Assembly: GCA_964528155.1 (NCBI GenBank)
Contig: CAZGRL010000011.1
Location: forward strand, 1-64,000
Direction: 5' to 3'
Length of the DNA stretch: 64,000 bases
Source of the DNA: G001797105 sp964528155
GTDB taxonomy: Bacteria; Chloroflexota; Anaerolineae; Anaerolineales; E44-bin32
Part shown: one piece after another, positions 16,042 through 24,729 of the stretch
How the letters are laid out: every line of letters begins with the position of its first letter
How positions within the stretch are numbered: position 1 is the stretch's first letter
Translations under genes and position numbers: made by a program
The notes under the pieces: generated by a model
The model's input: only the letters and a program-made list of their open reading frames with translations
What the model was told of the DNA's origin: nothing
Database searches by the model: none

Positions 16042-17418
16042 TTGGCCGATTGGGCGGGGATGCGGGTGGTTGTGCTCGGCCTAGCCCGCCAGGGCAAGGC
16101 CCTGGCGCGCTACCTGGCTGAGCACGGAGCCGAAGTCACCGTGAGCGATGTCAAGACGGCAACCGAAGTCGCTGATTCCACTCAGGAGCTCGAGGACCTC
16201 GACCTGAGGTTCGTCTTCGGCAGCCACCCGCCAGAGTTGATCGAGGGCGCCGACCTGTTATGCCTTTCCGGCGGGGTGCCCGCCGGGCTGCCGCTGGCAG
16301 AGCAGGCGCGGGAGAAAGGGATCCGCGTCACTAACGACGCGCAACTCTTCCTTGAAACATCCTTGGCGCCCTCGATCGGGATCACCGGCTCCGCCGGCAA
16401 ATCCACCGTGACCGCGCTCGTCGGCCGGATGGCCGAAGCGAGCTTCGAACGGCTGGGACGCAAAGTCTGGGTCGGCGGCAACATCGGGCGGCCGTTGATC
16501 GCCGATGTGGACCGGATCCAGTCGAATGATCTGGTTGTGATCGAGCTTTCCTCCTTCCAATTGGAGTTGATGACGCTCAGTCCACACATCGCGGCTGTCC
16601 TCAACATCACGCCCAACCATCTTGACCGCCACGGGACCATGCAGGCCTACATCGCCGCCAAGCGCTGCATCCTCGAATTCCAGGAGCCTGAGGATGTTGC
16701 CGTCCTCGGTAGCGAAGACCCGGCAGCATGGGCGCTCCGCAAAGACGTTCGCGGACGGCTGGTCGGCTTCGGGTGGTCACTCGAAGACCGGGAAGGCGCC
16801 TATCTGGACGGCGATTCCATCCGCGTGCACTGGGATGGACGCACGATCACGATCTGCAAGATCGATGCCGTACGGCTGCGCGGTCGACACAATTTGCTCA
16901 ACGTATTGGCTGCCTGCGCCATCGGCGCGGCGACCGGCCTCTCGTCGGACGCGCTCGAGGCGGGCATTCGGAGTTTCACCGGCCTTCCACACCGTCTCGA
17001 GCGGGTCAGGCAGGTGGGCGGCGTTGAATGGGTAAATGACTCCATCGCCACTGCGCCCGAGCGGGCCATTGCCGCTATTCAATCCTTCGATCAACCGCTG
17101 GTCCTGCTCGCCGGCGGTCGCGACAAGGATCTTCCCTGGGACCGATTGGCTGCTCTCATCGTCGAGCGGGTCGATCATCTGGTGGTCTTCGGTGAGGCAG
17201 CCGACAAGGTCGAGACCGCGGTCAAGGCGCACGCTCCCGCATCCCGACCGCTGACGCTCGATCGAGCACCGGATCTGGAGTCGGCGGTGCGAGCCGCCGC
17301 GCGTGTGGCTGAAGCGGGGGATGTTGTTCTGCTGGCGCCAGGCGGCACGAGTTTCGACGAGTTTAGGGATTTCGAAGCGCGCGGGGAGAAGTTCCGCGAA
17401 TTGGTGAACGCGCTGTGA
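16042..17418 (+). CDS. murD: UDP-MurNAc-L-Ala:D-Glu ligase MurD
   Basis: A 458-residue ligase adding D-Glu to UDP-MurNAc-L-Ala. The N-terminal Rossmann-like domain is VVVLGLARQGKALARYL. The P-loop is GITGSAGKSTVTALVG (113-128). Further motifs are VGGNIGRPL, VIELSSFQLELM, LNITPNHLDRHGTMQAYIAAK, and VNDSIATAPERAIAAI with LLAGGRDKDLPWD in the C-terminal domain. The TTG start follows GGAGG at 16033-16037. The stop overlaps the ftsW start by 4 nt. Confidence 0.95.
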   Translation: MADWAGMRVVVLGLARQGKALARYLAEHGAEVTVSDVKTATEVADSTQELEDLDLRFVFGSHPPELIEGADLLCLSGGVPAGLPLAEQAREKGIRVTNDAQLFLETSLAPSIGITGSAGKSTVTALVGRMAEASFERLGRKVWVGGNIGRPLIADVDRIQSNDLVVIELSSFQLELMTLSPHIAAVLNITPNHLDRHGTMQAYIAAKRCILEFQEPEDVAVLGSEDPAAWALRKDVRGRLVGFGWSLEDREGAYLDGDSIRVHWDGRTITICKIDAVRLRGRHNLLNVLAACAIGAATGLSSDALEAGIRSFTGLPHRLERVRQVGGVEWVNDSIATAPERAIAAIQSFDQPLVLLAGGRDKDLPWDRLAALIVERVDHLVVFGEAADKVETAVKAHAPASRPLTLDRAPDLESAVRAAARVAEAGDVVLLAPGGTSFDEFRDFEARGEKFRELVNAL

Positions 17419-18665
17419 CCAGTCAAGCCGTGACCACCGGCGATCGCATGCGAGCCGTCATCCGCAAGCAAGTCCGGACGATGGGGGCTGATCCATGGCT
17501 GCTCCTCTTGACAGGGATCATGCTCGCCTTCGGATTGGTCATGGTCTACTCCGCCAGTTGGGATGTGTCGTGGCGTCTGACTCACGATCCAAGTGCCTTG
17601 TTCCGCCGGCAGGTCATCAACTTGCTGATCGGCCTGTTTGTCTGCGCCGCTGCCTATCGTTTCCCGTTGCGATGGATCAAGGGCCTGGCGCTGCCGATGA
17701 TCATCGTGGCCATGCTCACCCTTCTGGCCGTCCTGTTGCTCAATGCCGGCAGCGAGCCGCGACGTTCGTTCCTGGAAGGTTCGGTCCAGCCATCGGAGAT
17801 GGCCAAACTGATCGTGATCATCTACCTGGCGGTGTGGATGGAGTCCAAGGGAGACCGCATTGCGGAGTGGGGATACGGCTTCCTCCCGTTGATGGTGATC
17901 ATCGGGATCGTCGGCGGCCTGATCCTGCTCCAACCCGACTTGAGCGCCGTGCTGACCGTCGGGGTTGTGGCCCTGGTGATGTTCTACCTCGCCGGAGCCA
18001 GGGCCTCGCAGTCGATCCTGGTTACCCTCGGCAGCGGACTGTTCGGGTTCCTTCTTGTTCGTGTGACAACGACCGGACGACAGCGATGGGCCGACTATCT
18101 CGCCGGGTTGGTCGACATCGAAAAGGCTTCCTATCACGTCCAGCGTTCGCTGCAAGCCTTCTACTCCGGCGGGATCCTGGGTCGCGGGCTTGGCGCCAGC
18201 CAGGAGAAATTCGGCCTGCTTCCCGCCCCGCACACAGACAGCATCTACGCCGTCATCGGCGAGGAGCTCGGGCTCATCGGCGCGCTAGCCGTCCTGGTCT
18301 TGTTCTGCCTTTTTCTCTGGCGGGGATTTCGCATCGCCGCCGAGTCACCCGACCGGCTGGGGATGTTGCTCGGCGGCGGGATCACATTCTGGATCGGCGT
18401 TGAAGCCCTGGTGAATATGGCAGTCCTGCTTGGGCTGCTTCCGTTCGCCGGGAACGCCCTTCCATTGTTCAGTTACGGGGGGTCAAGCCTCGTGACATGC
18501 CTGACGGCCGTCGGCCTTCTGTTGAATATATCCAGGAGCGTCCGTCGGCCTACGCTGGAAAAGAACCTGGAGGGACATGTTACGACTATTGGTATCGGCT
18601 GGCGGCACCGGCGGCGGCGTGTATCCCGCCTTGGCGGTCGTCGCAGCGCTCGGCGCGAGGGCTGA
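17415..18665 (+). CDS. ftsW: SEDS glycosyltransferase FtsW
   Basis: A 416-residue SEDS-family protein with about ten membrane helices. It polymerises lipid II at the septum together with the class B PBP encoded upstream. Signatures are FGLVMVYSAS, GSVQPSEMAKL, the substrate loop LLPAPHTDSIYAVIGEELGLIGAL and the final NALPLFSYGGSSLV. The last ~30 codons encode an Arg-rich cytoplasmic tail that overlaps murG by 89 nt in another frame, unusually long for this operon. The GTG start overlaps murD. Confidence 0.93.
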   Translation: MTSQAVTTGDRMRAVIRKQVRTMGADPWLLLLTGIMLAFGLVMVYSASWDVSWRLTHDPSALFRRQVINLLIGLFVCAAAYRFPLRWIKGLALPMIIVAMLTLLAVLLLNAGSEPRRSFLEGSVQPSEMAKLIVIIYLAVWMESKGDRIAEWGYGFLPLMVIIGIVGGLILLQPDLSAVLTVGVVALVMFYLAGARASQSILVTLGSGLFGFLLVRVTTTGRQRWADYLAGLVDIEKASYHVQRSLQAFYSGGILGRGLGASQEKFGLLPAPHTDSIYAVIGEELGLIGALAVLVLFCLFLWRGFRIAAESPDRLGMLLGGGITFWIGVEALVNMAVLLGLLPFAGNALPLFSYGGSSLVTCLTAVGLLLNISRSVRRPTLEKNLEGHVTTIGIGWRHRRRRVSRLGGRRSARREG

Positions 18666-19680
18666 AGTGCTCTGGGTCGGCTCGGAGGGAGGCATGGAAG
18701 CGTCGCTCGTGAAACGCGCCAACATCGCCCTTGAGAGCATTCCCGCCGCCGGTGTCCACGGAGTTGGCGCGAGGCGCTTGCCGATGAACCTGCTGCGACT
18801 CACGCAGGGGTTCCGCGCCTCGTGCCGCATTATCCGCCGCTACCAACCTGACGTCATCTTGCTCACCGGGGGCTACGTCGGCGTGCCGGTATCGCTGGCG
18901 AGCGGGAGAACCCCCAAGGCGGTGTATGTGCCTGACATCGAGCCCGGTCTGGCGTTGCGCTTGGCCAGCTGGCTTGCGGACGTCGTCGCCGTCACCGCCG
19001 AAGAGACCCGCCGCTACCTCCCGGCCCGGAAGCGCGTCCGGGTCACGGGCTATCCGACGCGCCCTGAGCTGCGCACGATGGAGCAGGCCGACGCCCGCCG
19101 CTCCCTCGGGCTGGCTGTAGACCAGCCCGTGCTCCTGGCCTTCGGCGGCTCCCGTGGCGCTCGCTCGATCAATCACGCCATCTGGGACAAGCTGCCCGAC
19201 TATCTCGATCGCGCCCAACTCGTCCACATTATCGGCGAGCTCGACTGGCCGAAGGCCGCTCCGATTCAGGCCGGCCTGTCCACGGCGCAACAAGCGCGGT
19301 ACCACCCCTTCGCCTACCTGCACGACGAGATGGGCGCGGCGCTGGCCTCAGCCGATCTGGCGGTCGCTCGCGCCGGCGCCTCGACACTCGGCGAGCTGCC
19401 ACTGTTCGGATTGCCGGCCGTTCTCGTTCCATACCCACATGCGTGGCGCTACCAGAAGGTCAATGCGGAATACCTCAAATCGCACGGCGCGGCCGTGATT
19501 GTGGCCGACGAGGCATTGAGCCAGTCGCTGCTGCCGACGGTGAGTGCTCTGCTTTCCGATCCGCGGCGGTTGGCGGAGATGTCGCGTGCGGCGCAGGCGC
19601 TTGCCCGTCCGGACGCGGCCCGGGCGATCGCTCGCGAGGTCGAAATTCTGGCACGCAGTCAAGGTGCGACGAATGATTAG
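18577..19680 (+). CDS. murG: UDP-GlcNAc transferase MurG
   Basis: A 367-residue GT28 enzyme that adds GlcNAc to lipid I to give lipid II on the inner membrane face. The N-terminal glycine-rich loop is LLVSAGGTGGGVYPALAVV. Further motifs are GGYVGVPVSLA, LAFGGSRGARSIN and the UDP-GlcNAc site ARAGASTLGELPLFGLPAVLVPYPHAWRYQ region (K/N-rich, near 260-290). The ribosome binding site GGAGGGAC lies inside the ftsW reading frame. The ATG start is secure. Confidence 0.94.
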   Translation: MLRLLVSAGGTGGGVYPALAVVAALGARAEVLWVGSEGGMEASLVKRANIALESIPAAGVHGVGARRLPMNLLRLTQGFRASCRIIRRYQPDVILLTGGYVGVPVSLASGRTPKAVYVPDIEPGLALRLASWLADVVAVTAEETRRYLPARKRVRVTGYPTRPELRTMEQADARRSLGLAVDQPVLLAFGGSRGARSINHAIWDKLPDYLDRAQLVHIIGELDWPKAAPIQAGLSTAQQARYHPFAYLHDEMGAALASADLAVARAGASTLGELPLFGLPAVLVPYPHAWRYQKVNAEYLKSHGAAVIVADEALSQSLLPTVSALLSDPRRLAEMSRAAQALARPDAARAIAREVEILARSQGATND

Positions 19681-20206
19681 CCTCGTCGTCCTATGCGGAC
19701 TGTTTGTCGTACTCTTCGCCGTGATCGGCGCCATGCGCGGCTGGGCCAAGGAATTGCTCGTGACCAGCGCCGTCATCCTCGGCCTGTTTCTGAATGCCAT
19801 CCTGGAGACCTACATCGAGCCCTATCGTGCCGCCATGTTCCTGCAGCCTCCAAGTACGCAGTTCACCGTGCGGGCCGTCGTCCTGATCATGCTGGCGTTC
19901 TTCGGATATCAGACTCCGAATCTGCGCGCCCTGCAGCCAAAACTCGCCCGTGAACGTATCGAGGAGATCTTGCTTGGGTTGGTGCTCGGCGCGCTCAACG
20001 GTTATCTGCTGGTTGGATCGATCTGGTACTACCTCCACCAATCGGGTTACCCGACGAATCTCATTATCCAACCGCCCGAGGGTTCCGATCTGGCCCTTCA
20101 GATCGAAGCAGTGGTCAAGTATCTGCCGCCGACGGTCCTGCCCGTTCCGCAGGTCTACTTCGCCGTCGGTGTTGTGTTTATCTTCATCATCGTCGTGTTC
20201 GTATGA
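19673..20206 (+). CDS. CvpA-like membrane protein
   Basis: A 177-residue protein with about four to five hydrophobic helices, starting MISLVVLCGLFVVLFAVIGAMRGWAKELLVTSAVI. The early xGxxRGWxKEL motif followed by alternating helices is the pattern of the CvpA/colicin V production family, which in many bacteria is linked to envelope integrity. Insertion into a dcw operon is not canonical. The start is in an 8-nt overlap with murG, and the stop overlaps murC by 4 nt. The family call is moderate. Confidence 0.65.
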   Translation: MISLVVLCGLFVVLFAVIGAMRGWAKELLVTSAVILGLFLNAILETYIEPYRAAMFLQPPSTQFTVRAVVLIMLAFFGYQTPNLRALQPKLARERIEEILLGLVLGALNGYLLVGSIWYYLHQSGYPTNLIIQPPEGSDLALQIEAVVKYLPPTVLPVPQVYFAVGVVFIFIIVVFV

Positions 20207-21573
20207 GAAGGGTGCATCTGGTGGGTATTGCAGGAGCAGGGATGTCGGCGATCGCACAGGTGTTGCACGAGCGAGGCGAGGCCGTGACCGGTTCGGATCT
20301 GGCTTCCTCGGTGTACGCCGAGACTCTGGAGCGCGCCGGCGTGAAGATCGTGTACGGCCACCGCGCAGAGAATGTGGACGATGCCGATGTCGTGGTGATT
20401 TCATCCGCCATCCCGGCCTCGAATCCCGAGGTCATGGAGGCGGGCAGGCGCGGCATCCCGGTCTTGCGCCGGAATGCCTTCCTCGGCGAGCTGACCGCCG
20501 GATCGCGCACCATTGGCGTCGCCGGGACGCACGGGAAGACAACCACCACCGGGTTGATCGCCTGGCTTCTCGATCGCGGTGGGCGAGTGCCGAGCTTCAT
20601 CGTCGGCGGCATGCTGTCGGATTTCGGAACCAACGCTCGCTCCGGGAGCGGGGCGGAGTTCGTCATCGAGGCTGACGAGTACGATCGGGCCTTCCTCGGA
20701 TTGCACCCGGCCATCGCCGTCGTCACCAGCATTGAGCATGATCATCCGGATCTGTTCCCGACACCGGCCGAATACCTTGAGGCCTTCCGGGCCTTTGTCG
20801 ACCAGGCGAGTGAAGCCCTGATCGTGTGCCGGGATGATCCCAATGCGGCCGCGCTCACCCGTCCGGGTCTGGATCGAATCAGCTACGGCCTGATGAAAGA
20901 AGCGGACTGGCGCGCCGAGGAGATCAGACCCAACCACGCCGGTGGGTCGGACTTCCTTGTTCTGCGGGGCGGGGAGGTTACCGGTCTGGTCCGAACACGA
21001 CTTCCGGGGATACACAACGTGCGCAATGCGCTGGCCGCCATCGCCACCGCCGACCGCTGCGGGGTGGACTTCTCGACAATTCAGGGTGCCATCTCCGATT
21101 TCCACGGAACGCAGCGGCGATTCGAGACATTGGGCGTCGCCGGTGGGGTGACGGTGATCGACGACTACGCCCACCACCCGACCGAGATCAAGGCGACTCT
21201 GTCCGCCGCCAGATCCCTCTTCCCAGAGGCCGATGTGTGGGCGGTTTTCCAACCTCACACTTTTTCGCGGGCGAGGGCATTCCTTCAGGAGTTTGGCGGC
21301 GCGTTCGGCGACGCCGATCATGTGATCGTGACCGAGATCTTCGCCTCGCGCGAAGCGCCGGATCCTTCGATGACCGGCGAACTGGTCGCCAAGAATGTGT
21401 CCCACCACGACGTCCGTTTCATCCCCGACTTGAAGCAAGCCGCGGCTGCGCTGGAGGCGGTCGTCGGTCCGGGTTCGGTCGTCGTGACGTTGAGCGCCGG
21501 TGACGGCAATTTGGTGGGGAAGGATCTGCTGGAGGCGCTCAAGCAACGGAAGGAGGACGAGGCAAATGGCTAA
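20203..21573 (+). CDS. murC: UDP-MurNAc:L-Ala ligase MurC
   Basis: A 456-residue ligase adding the first stem residue, L-Ala. It has VHLVGIAGAGMSAIAQVL at residues 4-21, the P-loop GVAGTHGKTTTTGLIA (105-120) and FVIEADEYDRAFLGL. Next come VVTSIEHDHPDLF, LPGIHNVRNALAAIA, VIDDYAHHPTEIKATL, and VWAVFQPHTFSRARAF in the C-terminal domain. It starts at ATG in an ATGA overlap with the CvpA-like gene. Confidence 0.96.
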   Translation: MRRVHLVGIAGAGMSAIAQVLHERGEAVTGSDLASSVYAETLERAGVKIVYGHRAENVDDADVVVISSAIPASNPEVMEAGRRGIPVLRRNAFLGELTAGSRTIGVAGTHGKTTTTGLIAWLLDRGGRVPSFIVGGMLSDFGTNARSGSGAEFVIEADEYDRAFLGLHPAIAVVTSIEHDHPDLFPTPAEYLEAFRAFVDQASEALIVCRDDPNAAALTRPGLDRISYGLMKEADWRAEEIRPNHAGGSDFLVLRGGEVTGLVRTRLPGIHNVRNALAAIATADRCGVDFSTIQGAISDFHGTQRRFETLGVAGGVTVIDDYAHHPTEIKATLSAARSLFPEADVWAVFQPHTFSRARAFLQEFGGAFGDADHVIVTEIFASREAPDPSMTGELVAKNVSHHDVRFIPDLKQAAAALEAVVGPGSVVVTLSAGDGNLVGKDLLEALKQRKEDEANG

Positions 21574-21742
21574 GGACAATCAACGCATGTTCGAACAGGA
21601 CAGAAAGATGGAACTGAGGCTCAGGCTGGCAGCCAAGAGGGCGGCGACGCGCGAGCAGTTGGCCCCGGTGACGCAGCTGGTGAGCGAGATGCCCGAGCCG
21701 GAGGTTGTTGTGCGTCTGATCAATCGCGTCCGGCGTCTATGA
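21566..21742 (+). CDS. 58-residue basic helical protein between murC and murB
   Basis: The product is short and charged (MAKDNQRMFEQDRKMELRLR...VVVRLINRVRRL), almost certainly helical, and has no membrane segment. It has its own ribosome binding site (AGGAGG near 21551). Its ATG overlaps the murC stop by 8 nt, and its stop overlaps the murB ATG. This context argues that it is translated. I do not recognise a family. A role as a small cell-wall or division adaptor is only a guess from position. Confidence 0.6.
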   Translation: MAKDNQRMFEQDRKMELRLRLAAKRAATREQLAPVTQLVSEMPEPEVVVRLINRVRRL

Positions 21743-22713
21743 TCATGACCGGTATCTCCCCCGATCGCATCGAGTCCCTGCGACGGGTCTTCGGTATCCG
21801 GGTCCAGAGAGGCGCCATGCTCTCGCGCTTCACTTCGGCGCGCATCGGTGGTCCGGCCGACTACCTGTTGCTGGTTCGCTCATCGCGTGAGCTGTCTCAG
21901 GCCGCCGGATTGTTGTGGGAGTCCGGTCTCGAATTCCGGGTTCTGGGCGGAGGCTCGAATGTGCTCGTGGCCGACGCCGGCTTCAGAGGCGTGGTGCTCA
22001 TCAATCAGGCGCGCGAGGTGCGCTTCGAAGAAGCCAATGACGGGCCGCAAGTGTGGTGCGAATCCGGCGCGTCGCTGGGAGGGATCGGTCGCAGATCGGT
22101 CGAGCGCGGCTGGACTGGTCTGGAGTGGACCGCCAGCATCCCCGGGACGGTCGGAGGGGCGGTGGTCGGCAACTCAGGCGCGCACGGGGGACAGGTCGCC
22201 GACGTTCTCAAGGTGGCCGAGATCTTGCAACGCAACGGTTCGATCGAATCGTGGTCCGTGGATCGCCTAGGATACGGATATCGCGCCAGTTGGTTCAAGT
22301 CGCACCCTGGCGAGGTTGTCGTCCTTTCGGCGACCTTCCGTCTGGAGGAATCATCCGTCCGTCAGACGGGCGCCAAGATGGCGGCTTTCGTGGAATACCG
22401 CCAGGAGACGCAGCCGCCCGGAGCCAGTTGGGGATCGATGTTCAAGAACCCTCCGGACGACTACGCCGGACGGTTGATCGAGGCCTGCGGCCTCAAAGGG
22501 CTGCGCCAGGGTCAGGCGGAGATCAGCCATGTGCACGCCAACTTCTTCATCAACCGCGGCCGGGCCAAGGCCTCCGATGTCCTGGCCCTGACTGACAAAG
22601 CCCGAGAGGCTGTGGCCAAGAAGTTCGGGATCGAGTTGGAACTGGAGGTCGAGAAGCTTGGTGACTGGGAGGGCGAGGCGCCGGAGCCTGATGCTGAGGA
22701 GAGCGAGGGGTGA
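21739..22713 (+). CDS. murB: UDP-N-acetylenolpyruvoylglucosamine reductase MurB
   Basis: A 324-residue FAD enzyme reducing UDP-GlcNAc-enolpyruvate to UDP-MurNAc. FAD-binding segments are TSARIGGPADYLL, FRVLGGGSNVLVADAGFRGVVL and WTASIPGTVGGAVVGNSGAHGG. The YGYRASWFK tyrosine region and PPGASWGSMFKNPP (the catalytic Ser in SMFKNP) indicate a type II-like enzyme. HVHANFFINRGRAKASDVL follows. Its acidic C-terminal tail overlaps the ddl start. ATG 21739 or 21745 are both possible. Confidence 0.94.
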   Translation: MIMTGISPDRIESLRRVFGIRVQRGAMLSRFTSARIGGPADYLLLVRSSRELSQAAGLLWESGLEFRVLGGGSNVLVADAGFRGVVLINQAREVRFEEANDGPQVWCESGASLGGIGRRSVERGWTGLEWTASIPGTVGGAVVGNSGAHGGQVADVLKVAEILQRNGSIESWSVDRLGYGYRASWFKSHPGEVVVLSATFRLEESSVRQTGAKMAAFVEYRQETQPPGASWGSMFKNPPDDYAGRLIEACGLKGLRQGQAEISHVHANFFINRGRAKASDVLALTDKAREAVAKKFGIELELEVEKLGDWEGEAPEPDAEESEG

Positions 22714-23819
22714 CCGGCAAGATCCGCCTGGGCGTGATCTTCGGCGGCAGATCCGGCGAACACGAGGTCTCCCTCATGTCCGCCCGATCGGTGCTGAAGG
22801 CGCTCGACAGGACCAGGTATGAAGTCGTCACGATCGGCATCTCGCATGAAGGTTACTGGTACGCCGGGGAACGGATCCTTGAGGCACTCGCCAGCCGGCA
22901 ATTGCAGGGCTTCGAGCGCGTGGCCATGTTGGGCGAGCCAGGGCAATCCAATCTGTACAAATGGAGCGCCGGCGCTCCGCTCGAGATCCTCGGCCAATTG
23001 GATGTCGTCTTCCCTCTGCTGCACGGGACATTCGGAGAGGACGGGACGATCCAGGGCCTGTTCGAGATGGCGGAGGTTCCCTATATCGGGGCCGGTGTCC
23101 TCGCCTCGTCGGTGGCGATGGACAAAGGGCTATTCAAAATGCTGATGGACGCGCATGCCATCCCGACGGTTGAATCGGTTGTGGTGCTCTCGTCCGAGAT
23201 CACGAGCGACATCGACACGGCGATCGACAAGGCCGAGTCTGTGGCGGAGTACCCCTTGTTCGTGAAACCTGCCAATCTGGGATCATCCGTCGGGGTCAGC
23301 AAAGTGCGCAACCGGTCGGACCTGCTTGAAGGCCTCATGGACGCAGCTCGCTACGATCGACGCGTGCTCATCGAGCGCGGCCTGGAGGCGCGCGAAATCG
23401 AAGTCAGCGTCCTGGGGAATGAAGCACCCGAGGCATCTGTCCCGGGCGAGGTCATCCCCAGCGACGAATTCTATTCGTATCGAGCGAAGTACATCGACGA
23501 CCGCTCGGAGTTGATCATCCCGGCGCCGATCCCGCCCGAAACCGCCGACGAAGCACGTCGGCTGGCGGTTGAAACGTTCCTGGCTTTCGACGGGGCAGGG
23601 ATGGCCAGGGTCGACTTCCTGCTCGAGCGCTCGACGGGTCAAGTCTACGTCAATGAGGCCAACACCATTCCGGGATTCACCAAGATCAGCATGTACCCGA
23701 AATTATGGGAAGCCAGCGGCTTGCCGTACCCGTCGCTGCTGGATCGGCTGGTCGATCTGGCCTTCGAGCGCCATGGACAGAAAGCCAGGTTGACGCGCTC
23801 ATACGAGGCTGGATCATGA
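22710..23819 (+). CDS. ddl: D-alanine-D-alanine ligase
   Basis: A 369-residue ATP-grasp ligase making the D-Ala-D-Ala dipeptide used by MurF. It has LGVIFGGRSGEHEVSLMSA at the N-terminus and FPLLHGTFGEDGTIQGLFEM. PYIGAGVLASSVAMDKGLFKML, LFVKPANLGSSVGVSKV, VLGNEAPEASVPGEVIPSDEFYSY and VYVNEANTIPGFTKISMYPKLWEASGLPYPSL (in parts) complete the family set. YSYRAKY suggests the D-Ala (not D-Lac) specificity type. The GTG start overlaps murB by 4 nt. Confidence 0.95.
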   Translation: MTGKIRLGVIFGGRSGEHEVSLMSARSVLKALDRTRYEVVTIGISHEGYWYAGERILEALASRQLQGFERVAMLGEPGQSNLYKWSAGAPLEILGQLDVVFPLLHGTFGEDGTIQGLFEMAEVPYIGAGVLASSVAMDKGLFKMLMDAHAIPTVESVVVLSSEITSDIDTAIDKAESVAEYPLFVKPANLGSSVGVSKVRNRSDLLEGLMDAARYDRRVLIERGLEAREIEVSVLGNEAPEASVPGEVIPSDEFYSYRAKYIDDRSELIIPAPIPPETADEARRLAVETFLAFDGAGMARVDFLLERSTGQVYVNEANTIPGFTKISMYPKLWEASGLPYPSLLDRLVDLAFERHGQKARLTRSYEAGS

Positions 23820-24724
23820 GCGTGGACGAGCGGGCACTGGGCGTTGCCCGAACACGAGCCGAGAGGGCTCGTTCCCGGCGGGCGCGCCAGGTATCCGACG
23901 TCGAGGCCCCGCCTCGACTGCGGCGGGCCAAGCCCAAGCGACGGAAGACCCTGCGCCGCCGTTATGACCTGGCCCTGCCGGTCGAATTGGGCGCCGAGAT
24001 TCGATTGCCGGCGATTCCGATCATCCGACCAGGGCCGCGTTTGCTCTCGGCCGGGCTGCTGCTGGGAACGATCTGGATCCTGACCCACCTGCTGCGCTCG
24101 CCCGGATTGATCACGGCCGAAGCTTCGGTTCTGGGGAATAAGATGCTCACGCCGGCCCAGGTGAGGTCGCTCGCCCTGACCCAAGGGATGCCGAGCTTCA
24201 TGATCGACCCCAAGGAGATCGCCGGGAGGCTGACCGCCCACTCAGAGATCGCCACCGCCAAGGTCTCCGTAGGTTGGCCGAACCAGGTCGAGATTCAGAT
24301 TGAAGAGCGTGAGCCGCTCGTGGCCTGGAACGACGGGGGGCGCAAGTGGTGGCTGAGCAGGGACGGGGTCGCATTCTTGCAACACGGGGAGTGGCCGGGT
24401 CTGGTTCAGGTGACCGCTCAGGAGCCCGTGTTGAATATCACCCAGGATCCGCTGGCGACGGCGATTTCGCCTGATGTGTTGGTCGCAGCAACAGCGCTGA
24501 GCGCCCAATTGCCCGAGGCGGAAGCTCTGAACTACGACCCGATCAAGGGCCTGAACTTCGACGACCCGCGCGGGTGGACCGCCGTGTTTGGGTTCGGCGG
24601 GGACATGCTGCTCAAAGTGCGATTGTACCGGGGCATCGTCGACGATCTGGCCCAACGCGGGATCTCGGCGGCGCTCATCAGTGTGGCGGACACGGCTACG
24701 CCCTATTACCGAATGGTGAGGTAG
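23816..24724 (+). CDS. ftsQ: cell division protein FtsQ/DivIB
   Basis: About 302 residues. A long Arg-rich cytoplasmic N-terminus (~80 residues) precedes one membrane helix (LLSAGLLLGTIWILTHLL). A POTRA domain follows (VLGNKMLTPAQVRSLAL...ATAKVSVGWPNQVEIQIEEREPLVAW in parts), then the FtsQ beta domain ending MLLKVRLYRGIVDDLAQRG. FtsQ recruits FtsL/FtsB to the septum. The ATG lies in an ATGA overlap with ddl, which fixes the start. Confidence 0.88.
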   Translation: MSVDERALGVARTRAERARSRRARQVSDVEAPPRLRRAKPKRRKTLRRRYDLALPVELGAEIRLPAIPIIRPGPRLLSAGLLLGTIWILTHLLRSPGLITAEASVLGNKMLTPAQVRSLALTQGMPSFMIDPKEIAGRLTAHSEIATAKVSVGWPNQVEIQIEEREPLVAWNDGGRKWWLSRDGVAFLQHGEWPGLVQVTAQEPVLNITQDPLATAISPDVLVAATALSAQLPEAEALNYDPIKGLNFDDPRGWTAVFGFGGDMLLKVRLYRGIVDDLAQRGISAALISVADTATPYYRMVR

Positions 24725-24729
24725 CTCGA

